DNA from: Adenophora triphylla var. japonica
Taxonomy: Eukaryota > Streptophyta > Magnoliopsida > Asterales > Campanulaceae
Assembly (NCBI GenBank): GCA_022495995.1
Contig: JAFEMH010001357.1
Location: 127,001-191,000 of the forward strand
DNA: 64,000 nucleotides
Direction of reading: 5' to 3'
The position numbers were made by a program, and so were the translations under genes. The notes beneath the pieces were generated by a model. That model ran no database searches. It was not told the DNA's origin and saw nothing but the letters and a program-made list of their open reading frames with translations. Positions within the stretch are counted from its first letter, which is position 1; every line of letters starts with the position of its first letter. Shown here piece by piece: positions 1 to 10,879 of the stretch.

Positions 1-570
1 GCATCTAAACGCTCATCTTCAAACTTAGAAGCCGACTTTTGACATTAAAAATCATTTAATGCTTTTTTCCCGTAAAATTGCTAACAATGACACGTCCGGT
101 TCAAAACCGGAGTTCGACATTCAAACTCTCTTTCAAAAACGCGCGAAATGACATTTGGCATCCAAACGATCATCTTCAAAATCCGACGTTTAACATTCAA
201 ATGCTCTTTTCTTTAAAGTCAACATTTGACACTTAAGTTAAACAGTTAAAATCAGCATTCGCGCCACTTTTCCTAAAACTTCCAAAATCGACGTTTGTCA
301 TTCAAACGCTCGCCTTTTCAAACAAAATCACATAATCAACGTTTGACATTCAAACCAAGATTAAGCTTGTCATTCAAGCCCCCATTTTAAAAATGCAAAC
401 ACACAGACACACACACGCACACATTTTTGAGAAAGGTAGAAAGACTCGTCATACGAGGCATTTCGGGTGATCTCAAAATACTCTTCCTGAAAGCGAGGTC
501 TCAGACACCAACCCTCCGCGAAAGACAACCACCCTTTTCCCGCCGCGCGCGAAAAGTCCGGTTAATTTCA
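1..570 (+). repeat. 3' end of the 5' LTR of element B
   Basis: Base 1 corresponds to 29,971 in the 3' LTR of the same element, and the match runs to the terminal CA at 569-570. It contains the small-hairpin region described for element A (stems such as GTTTG/CAAAC around 5-nt loops) and a short CA-rich tract near 399-421. The first roughly 1.3 kb of this LTR lies outside the window. Confidence 0.9.
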
Positions 571-572
571 GT

Positions 573-590
573 TGGCGACTCCGCTGGGGA
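573..590 (+). promoter_or_regulatory. Primer-binding site of element B
   Basis: TGGCGACTCCGCTGGGGA starts 2 nt after the LTR end. It would pair with a tRNA 3' end finishing in CCA. In Ogre/Tat elements this site is usually assigned to tRNA-Arg; the assignment was not checked here. Confidence 0.85.
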
Positions 591-1879
591 CTTGGATACT
601 TTTTTCAAAACTACCGTTGTTTTCAAAAAAGCCTTTCGTGGGTCAAACTTTCGTTTACCCTTCCTCGTTTTATGTGCGTGTGTTACTTTAAACCTCGAAC
701 GGTTTTTTTTAGGGTGTTACATTATCGTCTTTTTCAAAATCATAACATGTTCGTGCATTCCCGTTCATACTTGATTTTCATGCTACATTTTGAACTGTGT
801 ATAAAATTCTTTAAGACACATTCTGAAAAATCTCTGTTTTACTCAGAAAAAGAATTTTAGTGACCGCACACTACTCGCACTTGCTGCCTCGGTACACCGC
901 ACTTCACGTGCACTTGCTGCCTCAGTACACTGCACACTAGGACCCGTAACCTGGGATGACCCTTCAGTTGCAGCTCGGTTGGTCTGCCAGACACCTTTCG
1001 AGCGCGCACGGGGTCGTCCCAAACAGCCCATCCTAGCCCGTGTAAGCCATGCACTCTTTGTGTCACACTTCGTCCAAGACCCCGGTTGGTTTTTGGCTTA
1101 GTACGTGTCATAAAGCCCAAGTGTATGTTTTTACGCCGGGTTCCGTCACGAGTCAAGCTCGAAAGATTGAGACCGAAGGTCATTCCCGACCCGAAGTCTT
1201 GAGCTTTTCAGCCTTGACTTTGACGCGGAGCTCTGTCGAAAAATATACCCGAAGGTTCAATGTGACACCGTGTCACCAAACCCTCATCGTATGCACCGTG
1301 CCAGCCACAACTTGGCCAACGCCGAAAGCTAAGGCACCTCGCGCAAGCGAGTCAGGAGAGGTCATGCAGAAATTTTGGCATGATCCCCGCCTTAACTTAA
1401 GGACGTTGACTTCGACTGTGGCCCGTGCGTCACATATGTTGGAAGTTTGCGTGATCAGCTAGCCTTAAGTTCACTTTTTCCTTTGTCGGTGGAACTCGCT
1501 TGCCTTATAGGACCCTCGCTCGGGATTGTACGTCCCGAGAAAATGATCTACAAATGGAAACGAGGGGCTTATAAACGTAGTGACGAGATCCACTGATTAG
1601 AGCCTTAGGTTAGTTGCGAAAAAGAAGACACAATCTTTTCCAACTGATTAGGACTCTGAGAAAATGCGTTTTAAGTAAACATTAATCGGTAACTGCACAT
1701 TGCACAAGCCCGAAACCCTGAGCCAAATACCCTTTTCGAAGCCTAAACCCTGCCTTTCGTTCCCTGTAGCGAGCAGAAAGTGGTTCAGAATTCCGGGTCA
1801 GCGCCTCGCCAGAATCACAGTTACGGCAGCGTCAGACAGTTCTTCGGTTCCCTCAGTTCCCTCCGCCAGAATATCCGAC
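591..1879 (+). other. Untranslated leader of element B
   Basis: About 1.3 kb between primer site and gag without a convincing gene. It is co-linear with 50,056-51,340 of element A, and its conserved blocks recur in C (about 16,090-16,850) and, reversed, in D. These include the stretch around 1,085-1,125 with GGTTGGTTTTTGG, and the stretch around 1,480-1,640 with the GGGGCTTATA and GTAGTGACG words followed by AGTTGCGAAAA. Conservation across elements suggests packaging, dimerisation or splicing signals, but the function is not shown by the sequence. Confidence 0.7.
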
Positions 1880-3888
1880 ATGTCTAGCTCACCGAGAAAT
1901 CGTGACGGGGACGGACCCCCGCCACGGGTAACAGATATGACATTGGAAGAAGCCATACGGGCTTGTGAGGTTCACAAGAGGTAGAAAGAAGATCAGCAGA
2001 ATTTCGTGGTACAGCTTCTGAATGAGCTAGGCATAGCAGCTACCCCCCAGTCAGACTGTACTTTCGTCCTGGTCGAGGACGACGATTCCCCGAAGCCAGT
2101 TCCTCAAACCTTCAATCAGGTTCCTCCCCTGCCAACTTACGGGATGCCTTCGAACCAAGGAAACAGTCGACCTAGGCTTCACGTTGCCACCTCTCAAGGC
2201 AACCCTGCCATATACGTCCAAGCCAGTACTACTCCCATCACTCAGTACAACCAGCGCACCGCTGGACCATCTCAAACAGATGCTAATATCCTTCAATACC
2301 CTCCTGGGTTCATCCCATTGCCTATACATGAATCCTAAAACACCGGGGACAAACCCCGATACAGTCTAGAGGAGGCCCCCATATATCAAGCCTTCCACCT
2401 CCAATCACTACCGCTCGCATGGTAGCACCCGACGCCGAGCCTAAAAGTCCACCACTGGACCCAACCTTAGCCTGGATGGTCGAACAGATGAAAGACCTGA
2501 AAGCCACCATGAGCAGCTCAAAGCAAGAAACACTCAAATTCATAGATCCGGGAATGGTCACGCCTCTCCCTGCCAAGTTCAGAATGCCGAAGATGGACCG
2601 ATTTGACAAAACCGAATGTCCTCAAAGGCATGTTGACACCTACGTTCTCGGCATGAGAGCGAAAGGAGCAACCCTCCAGCATATGGCCGATCACTTCCAG
2701 CATACGCTCAAGAGTTCAGCGTTACGATGGTTCCTAAGGGTCAAGCCTGCAGATCGCCATACCTGGGATCAGATCAGTAACATCTTCCTAGAGCGGTACA
2801 TATCCAACTTAGAGTGGGAAACAAGTCGTGAGGACTTAATCACCACCAAGCAGAAAGCAGATGAAAGCGTCGGAGAATTCTACAAGAGGTGGAGTTGGAA
2901 ACTCTCCGAGATCATGGAGCCACTCTCCAAGGATGAACAGATGTGGATCTTCAAGTCCTGCTTAAGACCGTCCATCAGAACTCTCATCAGTCATCACTTC
3001 TTCCCAAATCTCCGGGCTATGGTCAATGCTGGCTCACAGTTCGAGAAGGATCTCAAGGAAAAATTGGCTACTGCACAGCCATACAGATACCGATCAGCAG
3101 TTGCATTCAATCCCGTACCGGCCCCCGGCAAAGGGAAAGTTACGTCTGTCAACTACATCCATTAGGGACAGCAGTCGGGCAACAGAAACCCAGTCCCACA
3201 AAGCAACAACTCCACTCCGAAGCAGCCTGCCGTACACTTCGACAAGTTGGACATGCCGCTGAGTAAGATGCTGGAAGGGTTAATCAAGGAAGGCCTCCTC
3301 AAACCCGTTGCAAACTACAAACCCAAGAATCCCGTAGTCAACGCTGACAAGAGCAAGTATTGTGCCTTCCATCAGTATCACGGCCATACCACCGACAACT
3401 GCGTGGGGTTACGGTACAAAATTCAGAATTTGATAGAGGAAGAAAAGTTGGAGCGTCCCCGTGGACCCAATACAGTCGGAAACCCTTTTCCAAACAACAA
3501 TAGTGTGAATTCCATTGAATGGGTGCCAAAGAGGATTGCCGTAGAGCCAGTTTCTCCGCCTCTTCCAGTCAGGTCTTCATCAGATATTCACTTCAGTTAT
3601 GATTTTTGTGACTGCTCCGCATGCCTGGAGTACGAGTCCCAAGACATGGTCAGGGGTAATCCTCCAAGAAAGCAGAAGAAGAAGAAGAAGAAGTCTTCTC
3701 AACAGAAGCTGAGAGAAAGATATGAAGCTGGAGATACCAGTGTGGGTACACTCGGAGAGCCATTCGTGAGGTTCAATTACTACGTACTTTACTCTAGCCA
3801 GTCCTCCCTTCCTCCAGACCATGCTGCTTTAGAGCAGACAGGGGTGGGAAAGCCGAAAAGTCCTGCTGACACCAGAGTCCAGGCCTAA
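1880..3888 (+). pseudogene. gag: gag of element B (capsid/nucleocapsid), broken
   Basis: Structural protein forming the virus-like particle. The likely start is the ATG at 1,880 (MSSSPRNRDGDG), the same start as in element A. The retrotransposon gag capsid domain is clear at 2,419-3,165 (TWDQISNIFLERYISNLEW, DESVGEFYKRWSWKLSE). A nucleocapsid knuckle follows at 3,361-3,402, of the form C-x2-H-x4-H-x4-C (CAFHQYHGHTTDNC). A lysine-rich tract lies near 3,670-3,700. Breaks are a stop at 1,982 (element A has CGA there), a stop at 3,163 and a stop at 3,886; the domain from 2,419 onward stays in one frame, which continues into protease 1. So gag and protease were originally one reading frame. The TTG/ATG choice for internal segments is not meaningful. 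Confidence 0.85.
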
Positions 3889-5225
3889 AGACACCGGAAT
3901 ACCGCGAATCTTGACAACCTCACTGCCAGTCAGAAGCTTAACCCCCCGCGGGATCAGCCAAGGTTCAATTTGCCCAACTTCAGAGCACGGGCCGATAAAG
4001 GAAAATTAAAGTCAGCTTGGCACTCGCACTCAATCAACGTGCTAACCAAGGGCGGCCACCGCCACAAACAGCCTCAACACAATCCTAAGGCACCACCAAA
4101 GGCTTTACCTCACAAGAGGAAGACAGGAAACGGATGGCTTGATGACTCTCCTTCTCCGGATAGAGACCAGATCTACGATTCCCGACTGTATGGCAGTATG
4201 CTCACTTTCTGTGACGAGGACCTGCCGAGAGACGCCTCAGGGCACAATGAAGCTTTGTACATCACTCTCAAGCTCAACACCATATCTCTCCCCGGAGTAT
4301 TGGTAGACAACGGATCAGCAGTTAACGTCCTCCCTCTCAGCATGATGCGAGCCCTAAGCATCGACGAAGGCCACATGATTCCATCTGCCCGGACTATCAA
4401 GGCCTACAACAACACGTCTCATCCCATCCTGGGGACGGTGACTCTGGAGCTCTGGTTTGAAACCCAAATGGTGCCAGCAAAATTCCACGTGATGGACATT
4501 TCGTCCAAATTCACAGCTCTGTTGGGACGCCCTTGGCTACATCACATGAAAGCCATAGCTTCCACTCTCCATCAATGCGTCAAGTTCATTAACCGACAGG
4601 GAGATCTTGAAGTCATCAGAGGGGACAGTTTCCTCATAGGAAACGAAGCCGAGACAACAGCCAAGCGTGCCCGCAGCCAGGCACCGGGGCTACCTCCTTC
4701 AAGTCGACCAAGGGACTATCGGGGCAAATCTCATCAGAATCCCTCAGAGTCTGGAGATGCTAACTATGTCAACGTCCTCGAGCAGGCAGACCCTGAAGTA
4801 GTCAGATACATCAAGTTCAGCTGCCGTTTCCGACATTTGGAAGCATATTGGAAAGAAACCCTGAGCATTGCCATGATGCGGGCACATAAACCCCCTGTCT
4901 CCGATCAGAGATTTGTCAGCATCCTTCAATCCTACTCTCTGGCCCCGCCAGGCGAGGAAATCTTCGTGATAAAGGTCATCAGGCATCATCACACTCGTGA
5001 TGAATGTATGGCATTCGTATGGGATATCCTCCACGAGGAATTGCCCGCTGAGCCCCTCTTCTCAAGCGAAGGGCGTGATGTTTTTCTAGCAGCTCCAACA
5101 GCGCAGCAGGACGCGAGGCGTCCCTACATTTGGGTTGAGCCGTCAGACGACAAAGAGTTAGGACTCTCCGGAGTCGAGGACGCGGCAGATCCATGGGAAG
5201 ATCCCTACTACATATGCTCAGTTTC
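3889..5225 (+). pseudogene. Protease 1 (retropepsin-like) and downstream segment, element B
   Basis: Aspartic protease that would cleave the polyprotein. The domain lies at about 4,190-4,640: a beta-rich lead-in (ALYITLKLN), the catalytic motif LVDNGSAVNVLP at about 4,302-4,340 (D-N-G-S in place of the usual D-T/S-G), then ALLGRPWLHHMKAIASTLHQC. It continues the gag frame. A poorly characterised stretch follows (EQADPEVVRYIKFSCRF, EEIFVIKVIRHHHTRDECM). The frame shifts at about 5,205 relative to element A, so the true protein moves to another frame there. A second, separate protease domain lies 3 kb further on; see protease 2. Confidence 0.82.
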
Positions 5226-7400
5226 GAGGACGGCACCAGTTCCAATGATGTCACCTACGACCAGGGCTCCAATACCATGGAAATTGTCAAGCTCAACATC
5301 CCGTACAGGCGGTTATCCGGCGAATGGAAACAACTGGTTGACACATCAAAGAACCCCTCTGATCAAGTGACTGACGACGACTTCGTCAACATCATATTTT
5401 CCAGATATCCCGATGATACCAAGGATCCGGTCCTTATTATCAGATTCTGCGACGCCAAAGTTACCCTCAACGACTGCCTGCTCATGGTAAGCGAGGCCCT
5501 GGCCAATCGAGCTCAGAACTTATCATCAATTCCGACTACCAGCCCCAGTGGCAACCGGCCCATACCGTCAGTCAAGCTTACAGCCACAAGCGCCGCCAAG
5601 GCCAAGGGCAACAGCAAAGGAGACAAAGCTCCTCACCCTGTCACAAAACAGATCAACCTCGGGAACGCTTCCAGTAGCTACCCTGAAAACATCTGTAAAA
5701 GTCTTCCCCGCAAGGCAGATCAATCTTCCGACGAAAGGAATGATCACCTTAGCATCAACATGCTCAAGTTCGATCCTGCTCCCAGTCGTCACGGCTACGG
5801 ATTCAGTTATCCTGCCAGCAAACTGCTAGCTTTGATAGACTTGGCGATCCAGCGAGATCACGAGACTATCAACATCGCAGAATTCAACACCCCCGTGGGT
5901 TCAATCAAGCAGATATGGGCGAACTTCTTGGTAACCGAGATCAAGGAAGTCCGCATGGAATGTCCCCGCCCGACTTCCTTCGTCAATATAATCCAAGTGT
6001 TTTGCCATTCGGGGATTTGGATGTGATCACGGTTCTGGACACTAGTCAGACGGCGCGCACCTACGGAGACTGTTTAGCTCCGCAAGGAAAGCCCTCATGG
6101 AACTAGCCGCTCAAGAGAACCGTCTCTAGGACGAGAACCAAGCTCAAAAGACCCACAGGGACCAAGCCCTTAAAGTGTCACAAGCAGCTTCAGACAGAAA
6201 GCTAGAGGCCACTCTAGACCAATTCGACCTCAAGGGTTTTGCCCACGGCAACTTTCTGGACTACCGTCTTTTCTCATCCAACCCCCTCTGGCAAGGGAGG
6301 GCGGTCAACGGTCCCGACAACCTAGGAGATGGAATGACACAGCAGGACGAGTACCAGCGCTTATCTCCCTGAGAAAAGCAAGTTCTCTGTGAAAACGACG
6401 ACGAAGATGATGAAACCATTCTCTTCCAAGCCGAGCATGAAGTCAACAAAACCGAAATCCCAAGGGTCCTGGGAGGATGGGGACGGATCATTTCCGCTCT
6501 CAAACTAAAATGCCAACTTAGGGAGGAATGTCTATTCAAAAATAAAAGATGGAAATACATCTCCAGCAACTACTCAGGGAGATTCCACAGACTGCGGCAT
6601 TCGTTTACAGAAACGATCAACTGGGACAGCAACCAGTTACATGGGCAGATGTTCGGGAAGCTGTGTATTCACCTTCCGACATACCGGCCACTCAGATAAA
6701 GAAGAAGGGAAAGCTCTCCCTGATGGAGGTTTATCTAGACTGCCGTACGCAGTTCAAAGAAGCACTAGCTATTCTCACATGGGAAGAAACGCAGGTGCTA
6801 ACTCTCGACGCAGGCTCTACTGCAAGAAAGTTGATCTGGGCTAAGAGTGGAGGAAAATTAGCAAACCATGACTATTGCCAAACCCAACTCCAGAATGCCC
6901 TGAGCATGCTCAGCAAGAAGGAAAGGAGCGCGGTATACCGTGAAGAGATCAAAGAGACAGTTCGCATGAACCAAGAACTCTCCAACCTTCCCCGGAGGGT
7001 CAGCAACGCACAGTTCAGTTTTGGCAACCACTGTTGCGCACTGACGTTCGAACAGCTGTGGCAATCCATAAACTACCTCCCCATGGAGGCACCCAAGCCA
7101 GAATCCTGGGACAGAATCCGGAAAGCTGCCGAAGATCCTGGGAATGCATCTACAGTCAACGAATTGAGAGAAGACATATGGCCCTATGCTTTGAGGAATC
7201 CTCCTCTGACTATGGCTCAGCTCAGAGCGACCTGTTCAGAAGGGACCAAGCCTGATGTCAGCGTCCTGACCCGATCGGGTCAAATTCATGCATTACCACC
7301 TAAGGCCACCAAAAAGCCGACGGATCCAGAATCGCAACCCGGCCTGCCCGAAGACACAAGTTCCATGAAAGAGGACCCGATCCTCACTCAGCTCAAGTAG
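5193..7400 (+). pseudogene. Segment X between the two proteases of element B, unrecognised
   Basis: Not recognised. It is co-linear with 54,690-56,900 of element A, where long stretches stay open, so it was translated as part of the polyprotein. Visible parts are HMLSFEDGT, a low-complexity Ser/Ala/Lys region (about 5,530-5,720), a hydrophobic-rich block (KLLALIDLAIQRDHETINI), an Ala/Glu/Arg-rich likely coiled coil (clear in A, about 55,530-55,670), an acidic tract near 6,395-6,420 and a Gln-rich block from 6,549 (LLREIPQTAAFVYRNDQLG). Breaks in B are a frameshift near 6,005, stops near 6,103, 6,127 and 6,370, and a stop at 7,398. No metal-binding or catalytic motif was identified. Confidence 0.6.
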
Positions 7401-8084
7401 ACCCAGGCGAACATTTCCCTTTAGTCCCTGCTCACATCTTTATACCCTCACAAGCTTAAGCTAGAAGTAAGTCTGGCTCGCACCATGGTCCCCGTGGACG
7501 CAACCCCAGATGAAGTAATTCAGATGATCGGCAACATCCACTACGGCAACATTATCACCTTCACAGATTTGGACCTGCCAAAATTTGGGGTTGATCACAA
7601 TGAGCCGCTCTACATCACAGTCCAGCTGGACGAGCGTCGCCTTCCCCGTGTGTTGGTAGACGGAGGTTCCGGAATGAATGTCTTGCCTGCCAAGATGATG
7701 GACCTGCTTGACATCAAGCCCACAGATCTGAAGCCTTCAGTCCACACTGTCAAGGCCTATGACTCTACTTCCCGTATAGTTCTCGGGGTTGCTACTCTAA
7801 ATATCTGGTTCGGCAAGCGGATGATCCCTACCGAATTCCTAGTGTTGGACATTCCTATCACTTTCACAGCCATCCTGGGGCGACCCTGGCTGCATCAAAT
7901 AAATGGCGTGGCATCCACCCTTCACCAGTGTATCAAGTTCATCCAAGGCAATGAGCTAACCACAGTCTACGGCGACAGCGTCACCACCGAAGGGACCAGC
8001 ACCAACGGCATTCCAGTGTTAGAGATCAAGCATGATGACGATATGGCATTAACTAGATTCACTCTGGAGACCTCCAAAATCTAA
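7401..8084 (+). pseudogene. Protease 2 (retropepsin-like), element B
   Basis: A second aspartic-protease domain in the same frame as the segment before it and RT after it. From 7,485: MIGNIHYGNIITFTDLDL, then EPLYITVQLDERRLP, the catalytic motif LVDGGSGMNVLP at about 7,651-7,686, then TAILGRPWLHQINGVASTLHQC. It is clearly paralogous to protease 1: the lead-in, the D-x-G-S motif, the KAY block and the GRPWLH block all align. A TAA stop at 8,082 replaces CAA in element A. The G-patch that follows retroviral-type proteases in several families lies directly downstream of this copy, suggesting PR2 is the ancestral one. That is an inference. Confidence 0.85.
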
Positions 8085-10232
8085 ATATGCAACGTGGACC
8101 TTCCACTGTTTCAAGACAAGATTCCTCCCGCCATGAAGATGATGAAACTTATGAACTTCATCCCAGGACTGGGGCTCGGCAAAAGGTTACATGGACAACA
8201 CCAAGTCATCGAAGTCAAGGACCACACCACAGTCCAAGGGCTCGATTATGTGCCAACACCAGCTGACATCAGGAAAAATAAAAGGCTCGCCTGCACCAAG
8301 GCAGCAGCCCACCGAAGGGGAACCTCCAACGGCACACCCAACCTCCGGCCTTACAGTTTCCACCTCGCTCATTACTTCACCAAGGGAATCGATAGCAGAA
8401 CTGAGGGGACCGACAAGGGAACCGACAGCAGAACTGAGGGGACCGACAGTGGAACCGACAGCGGAACTAAGGGGACCGACAGTGGAACTGATGAAGATGA
8501 GAAAGAAGCAGGGATAGCCAGTACAGAGACTATAAAAAGAATGGAAAAGCTAGCACGGGACCTCAAGCATTTCAAAGGACTCAAGGCTAATCCGATAAGG
8601 GGAGCGTTCCTCGACATCACAACTCTACCTGGACCAATTGCCACCACAGTCCAGCACGAGTACACATTCAAGGGAATCCCAGACATAGAAGAGCAACTCG
8701 AGACACTCTTCACGGAAAGCAGTGTTCGGGTCGGCCGCGAGGCCACATTTGAGACGGTAACTCCAAAGGCGAAGGAACCGAGAATTCATAGAAGACGCTC
8801 TCGGTGGACCGGCTCTACTGAGTCTTTTGAAGAAGTCATGGAGGTGCCAAACCCGATTGACTGGGCTTTGAAAAAGCATGATCGCCATGATTGGGACGGC
8901 GAAGCCAAGCCTCTCGACCCCCGAACCCTCATCAAGCATTCAGCAATGCCACTGAAGAACTGGGTAACTTTCACCGGACCAAGGGCAAGCCAGGCAGAAA
9001 TGGAAGACAAGCTGGGCCTGCACCCACATCTCCCTAAACCCGGTCTCGAACCCTCTGAGTCAGTCCTTGTTAAAGTCCAGTCCTCTGAGTCGTCCAACGG
9101 CCTTACGCCGAAAGACTATGATAATGTAGCCAACAATGTATTCCCGTTCGCATTTAATGAAAAGTCTGACCTTTCGGAGTATTCCCTCATTGCCACTTTA
9201 ACAACTGATAAGTTAATAAACAACTTAAAAGACGTTAATAACGAACCACTTGATAAAGAAGCAGACACATTAAATGAACAATACATTAAAGAAGTTCTCA
9301 AGCGTGTAGTAGACCAAGAGGACAATCGGGCCCAAGCTGCCGAAGAGGTTATGACCAAAGTGAACCTGGGATCAGTGCAAGAGCCTAAAGAGACACAAGT
9401 GGGCAGTTTCTTTGCCGATACAGAGAAAGAAGCCCTGATAAATCTCCTCAAGGAGTATGTTGACGTGTTTGCCTGGTCATACCAGGACATGCCAGGACTC
9501 GATCCCTCAATCGTGGAGCACAGAATGCCCCTGGATCCAGAATCCAAGCCTGTCAAACAGAAATTGCGCAAGATCAAGCCAAAGTGGTCCTTGCAAGTGA
9601 AAGAAGAAATTGAGAAAATTCTCCGCGCCGGTTTCATCAGAGTGATTGAGTACCCGACCTGGCTCTCCAACATCGTGACGGTCACCAAGGCCAATGGAAA
9701 GGTCAGATGTTGTGTGGATTTTCGGGATCTCAACAAGGCCAGCCCTAAAGATGATTTCCCACTGCCCAACATCGACATGCTAGTCGACACCACGGAAAAT
9801 TTCGAGGTAAAGTCCTTCGTGGATGGGTTTGCCGGATACAACCAGATCAAAATGTGCGAGGAAGATCAAGCCAAGACTGCTTTCACCACTCCGTGGGGGA
9901 CATACTGTTACACGGTCATGCCGTTCGGTTTGAAGAATGCTGGGGCTACTTACCAGCGGGCTGCAACAACCCTCTTCCAAGACATGATTCACAAAGAAAT
10001 TGAAGTATATGTCGACGACATGATCATCCACTCCAGAGAATTAGACATGCAGCACATGACAGATCTGAGAAAGTTCTTCAACAGACTCAGAAAGCACTCC
10101 ATGAGATTGAACCCTGCGAAGTGCACCTTTGGCGTTAAGCGAGGCAAAGTACTGGGGTACATGGTTACAGAAAGAGGTATCGAAGCCGATCCCAAGAAAA
10201 TCAAGGCCATCTTCGACATGAAGCTGCCTTAG
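8085..10232 (+). pseudogene. pol: G-patch, linker and reverse transcriptase of element B
   Basis: After protease 2 comes a G-patch-like motif (NFIPGLGLGKRLHGQ ... VQGLDYVPT, about 8,155-8,260), which in related elements binds RNA or stimulates RT. A Thr/Asp/Gly-rich repeat linker follows, then the RT domain from about 9,490. RT motifs seen are WLSNIVTVTKANGKVR, CVDFRDLNKASPKDDFPLP, SFVDGFAGYNQIKM, MPFGLKNAGATYQRA, the catalytic YVDD at 10,008-10,019, and the thumb GYMVTERGIEADPKKI. RT copies element RNA into DNA in the cytoplasmic particle. The frame closes at a TAG (10,230) where element A has CAA, so RNase H was originally continuous with it. Confidence 0.92.
8385..8494 (+). repeat. Coding minisatellite in the PR2-RT linker of element B
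   Basis: Short repeats of an 18-nt unit and multiples of it (GGAACCGACAG/AACTGAGGGG words) encode repeated Gly-Thr-Asp-Ser and Arg-Thr-Glu-Gly. A related but differently arranged array lies at about 57,828-57,950 in element A, so copy number varies between copies. Confidence 0.8.
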
Positions 10233-10830
10233 ACCCTGAAAGAAGTGAAAAGTTTTATGGGAAGACTTCAGTACATTAGTCGCTTCATCCACCAGTTGAC
10301 ATCTCTCTGCGAGCCCATATTCAAACTGATGAAGAAGAATGCCGACATCAAATGGGACTCCGAGTGCCAGATAGCTTTCGTGAAAATCAAGACATACTTA
10401 GTGAATCCCCGAATCCTGTGCCCGCCACATGAAGACAAGACACTCCTCCTGTACCTGACAGTAACAGACATGTCAATCGGAGCAATGCTGGCACAAGAAC
10501 AGAAAGATTCCAAAGATGAGCATGCAATCTACTTCGTAAGCCGAAAGCTTCAGGGATCCAAAGATGAGCATGCAATCTACTTCGTAAGCCGAAAGCTTCA
10601 GGGAAGTGAACTCAGCTACTCAGCATTAGAGAAAACTTATACCGCCTTGGTATGGGTAGTCGGGAAACTGAAACACTACATGCAGTCACATTCAGTGCTC
10701 CTGGTCTCCAAGATGGACCCCGTCCGATATCTCTTTGACAAGCCATCCCTGTCAATGAGACTAGCCAAGTGGTCATTCTTCCTGGCTGAGTTCAACATCA
10801 AGTACATGGTCGAAAATCAACAAAGGGCGA
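10233..10830 (+). pseudogene. pol: Classical Ty3-type RNase H of element B
   Basis: RNase H that follows RT (degrades the RNA strand of the hybrid). Motifs are EVKSFMGRLQYISRF (RT connection), LYLTVTDMSIGAMLAQE with the first acidic residue, and SYSALEKTYTALVW with Glu. The usual third motif (TDH-type) is replaced by LLVSKMDPVRYLF, consistent with the weakened classical RNase H known in Tat elements that carry a second RNase H. The frame is lost near 10,815, where A keeps KSTKGRAMADQLADF. The domain also contains a 48-bp duplication at 10,509-10,604. Confidence 0.85.
10509..10604 (+). repeat. 48-bp in-frame tandem duplication within RNase H of element B
   Basis: Two identical 48-bp copies (10,509-10,556 and 10,557-10,604), each encoding 16 residues that start S-K-D-E-H-A-I-Y-F. 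Element A has a single copy at the equivalent place (about 59,975-60,022), so this is a private duplication in B. Confidence 0.95.
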
Positions 10831-10879
10831 GTAATGGCGGATCAACCGGCGAGACTTCCCAAGCAGTGAACCCAAGGGT

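Noticed and set aside
573..590. Fragment of a tRNA gene
   Set aside because: Only 18 nt match the tRNA 3' end and the position right after the LTR defines it as a primer-binding site.
8372..8746. Val/Leu/Ser/Pro repeat protein on the minus strand
   Set aside because: Antisense reading of the coding minisatellite in the PR2-RT linker.
9116..9850. 244-codon minus-strand frame
   Set aside because: Shadow of RT; the plus strand has the recognised domain.
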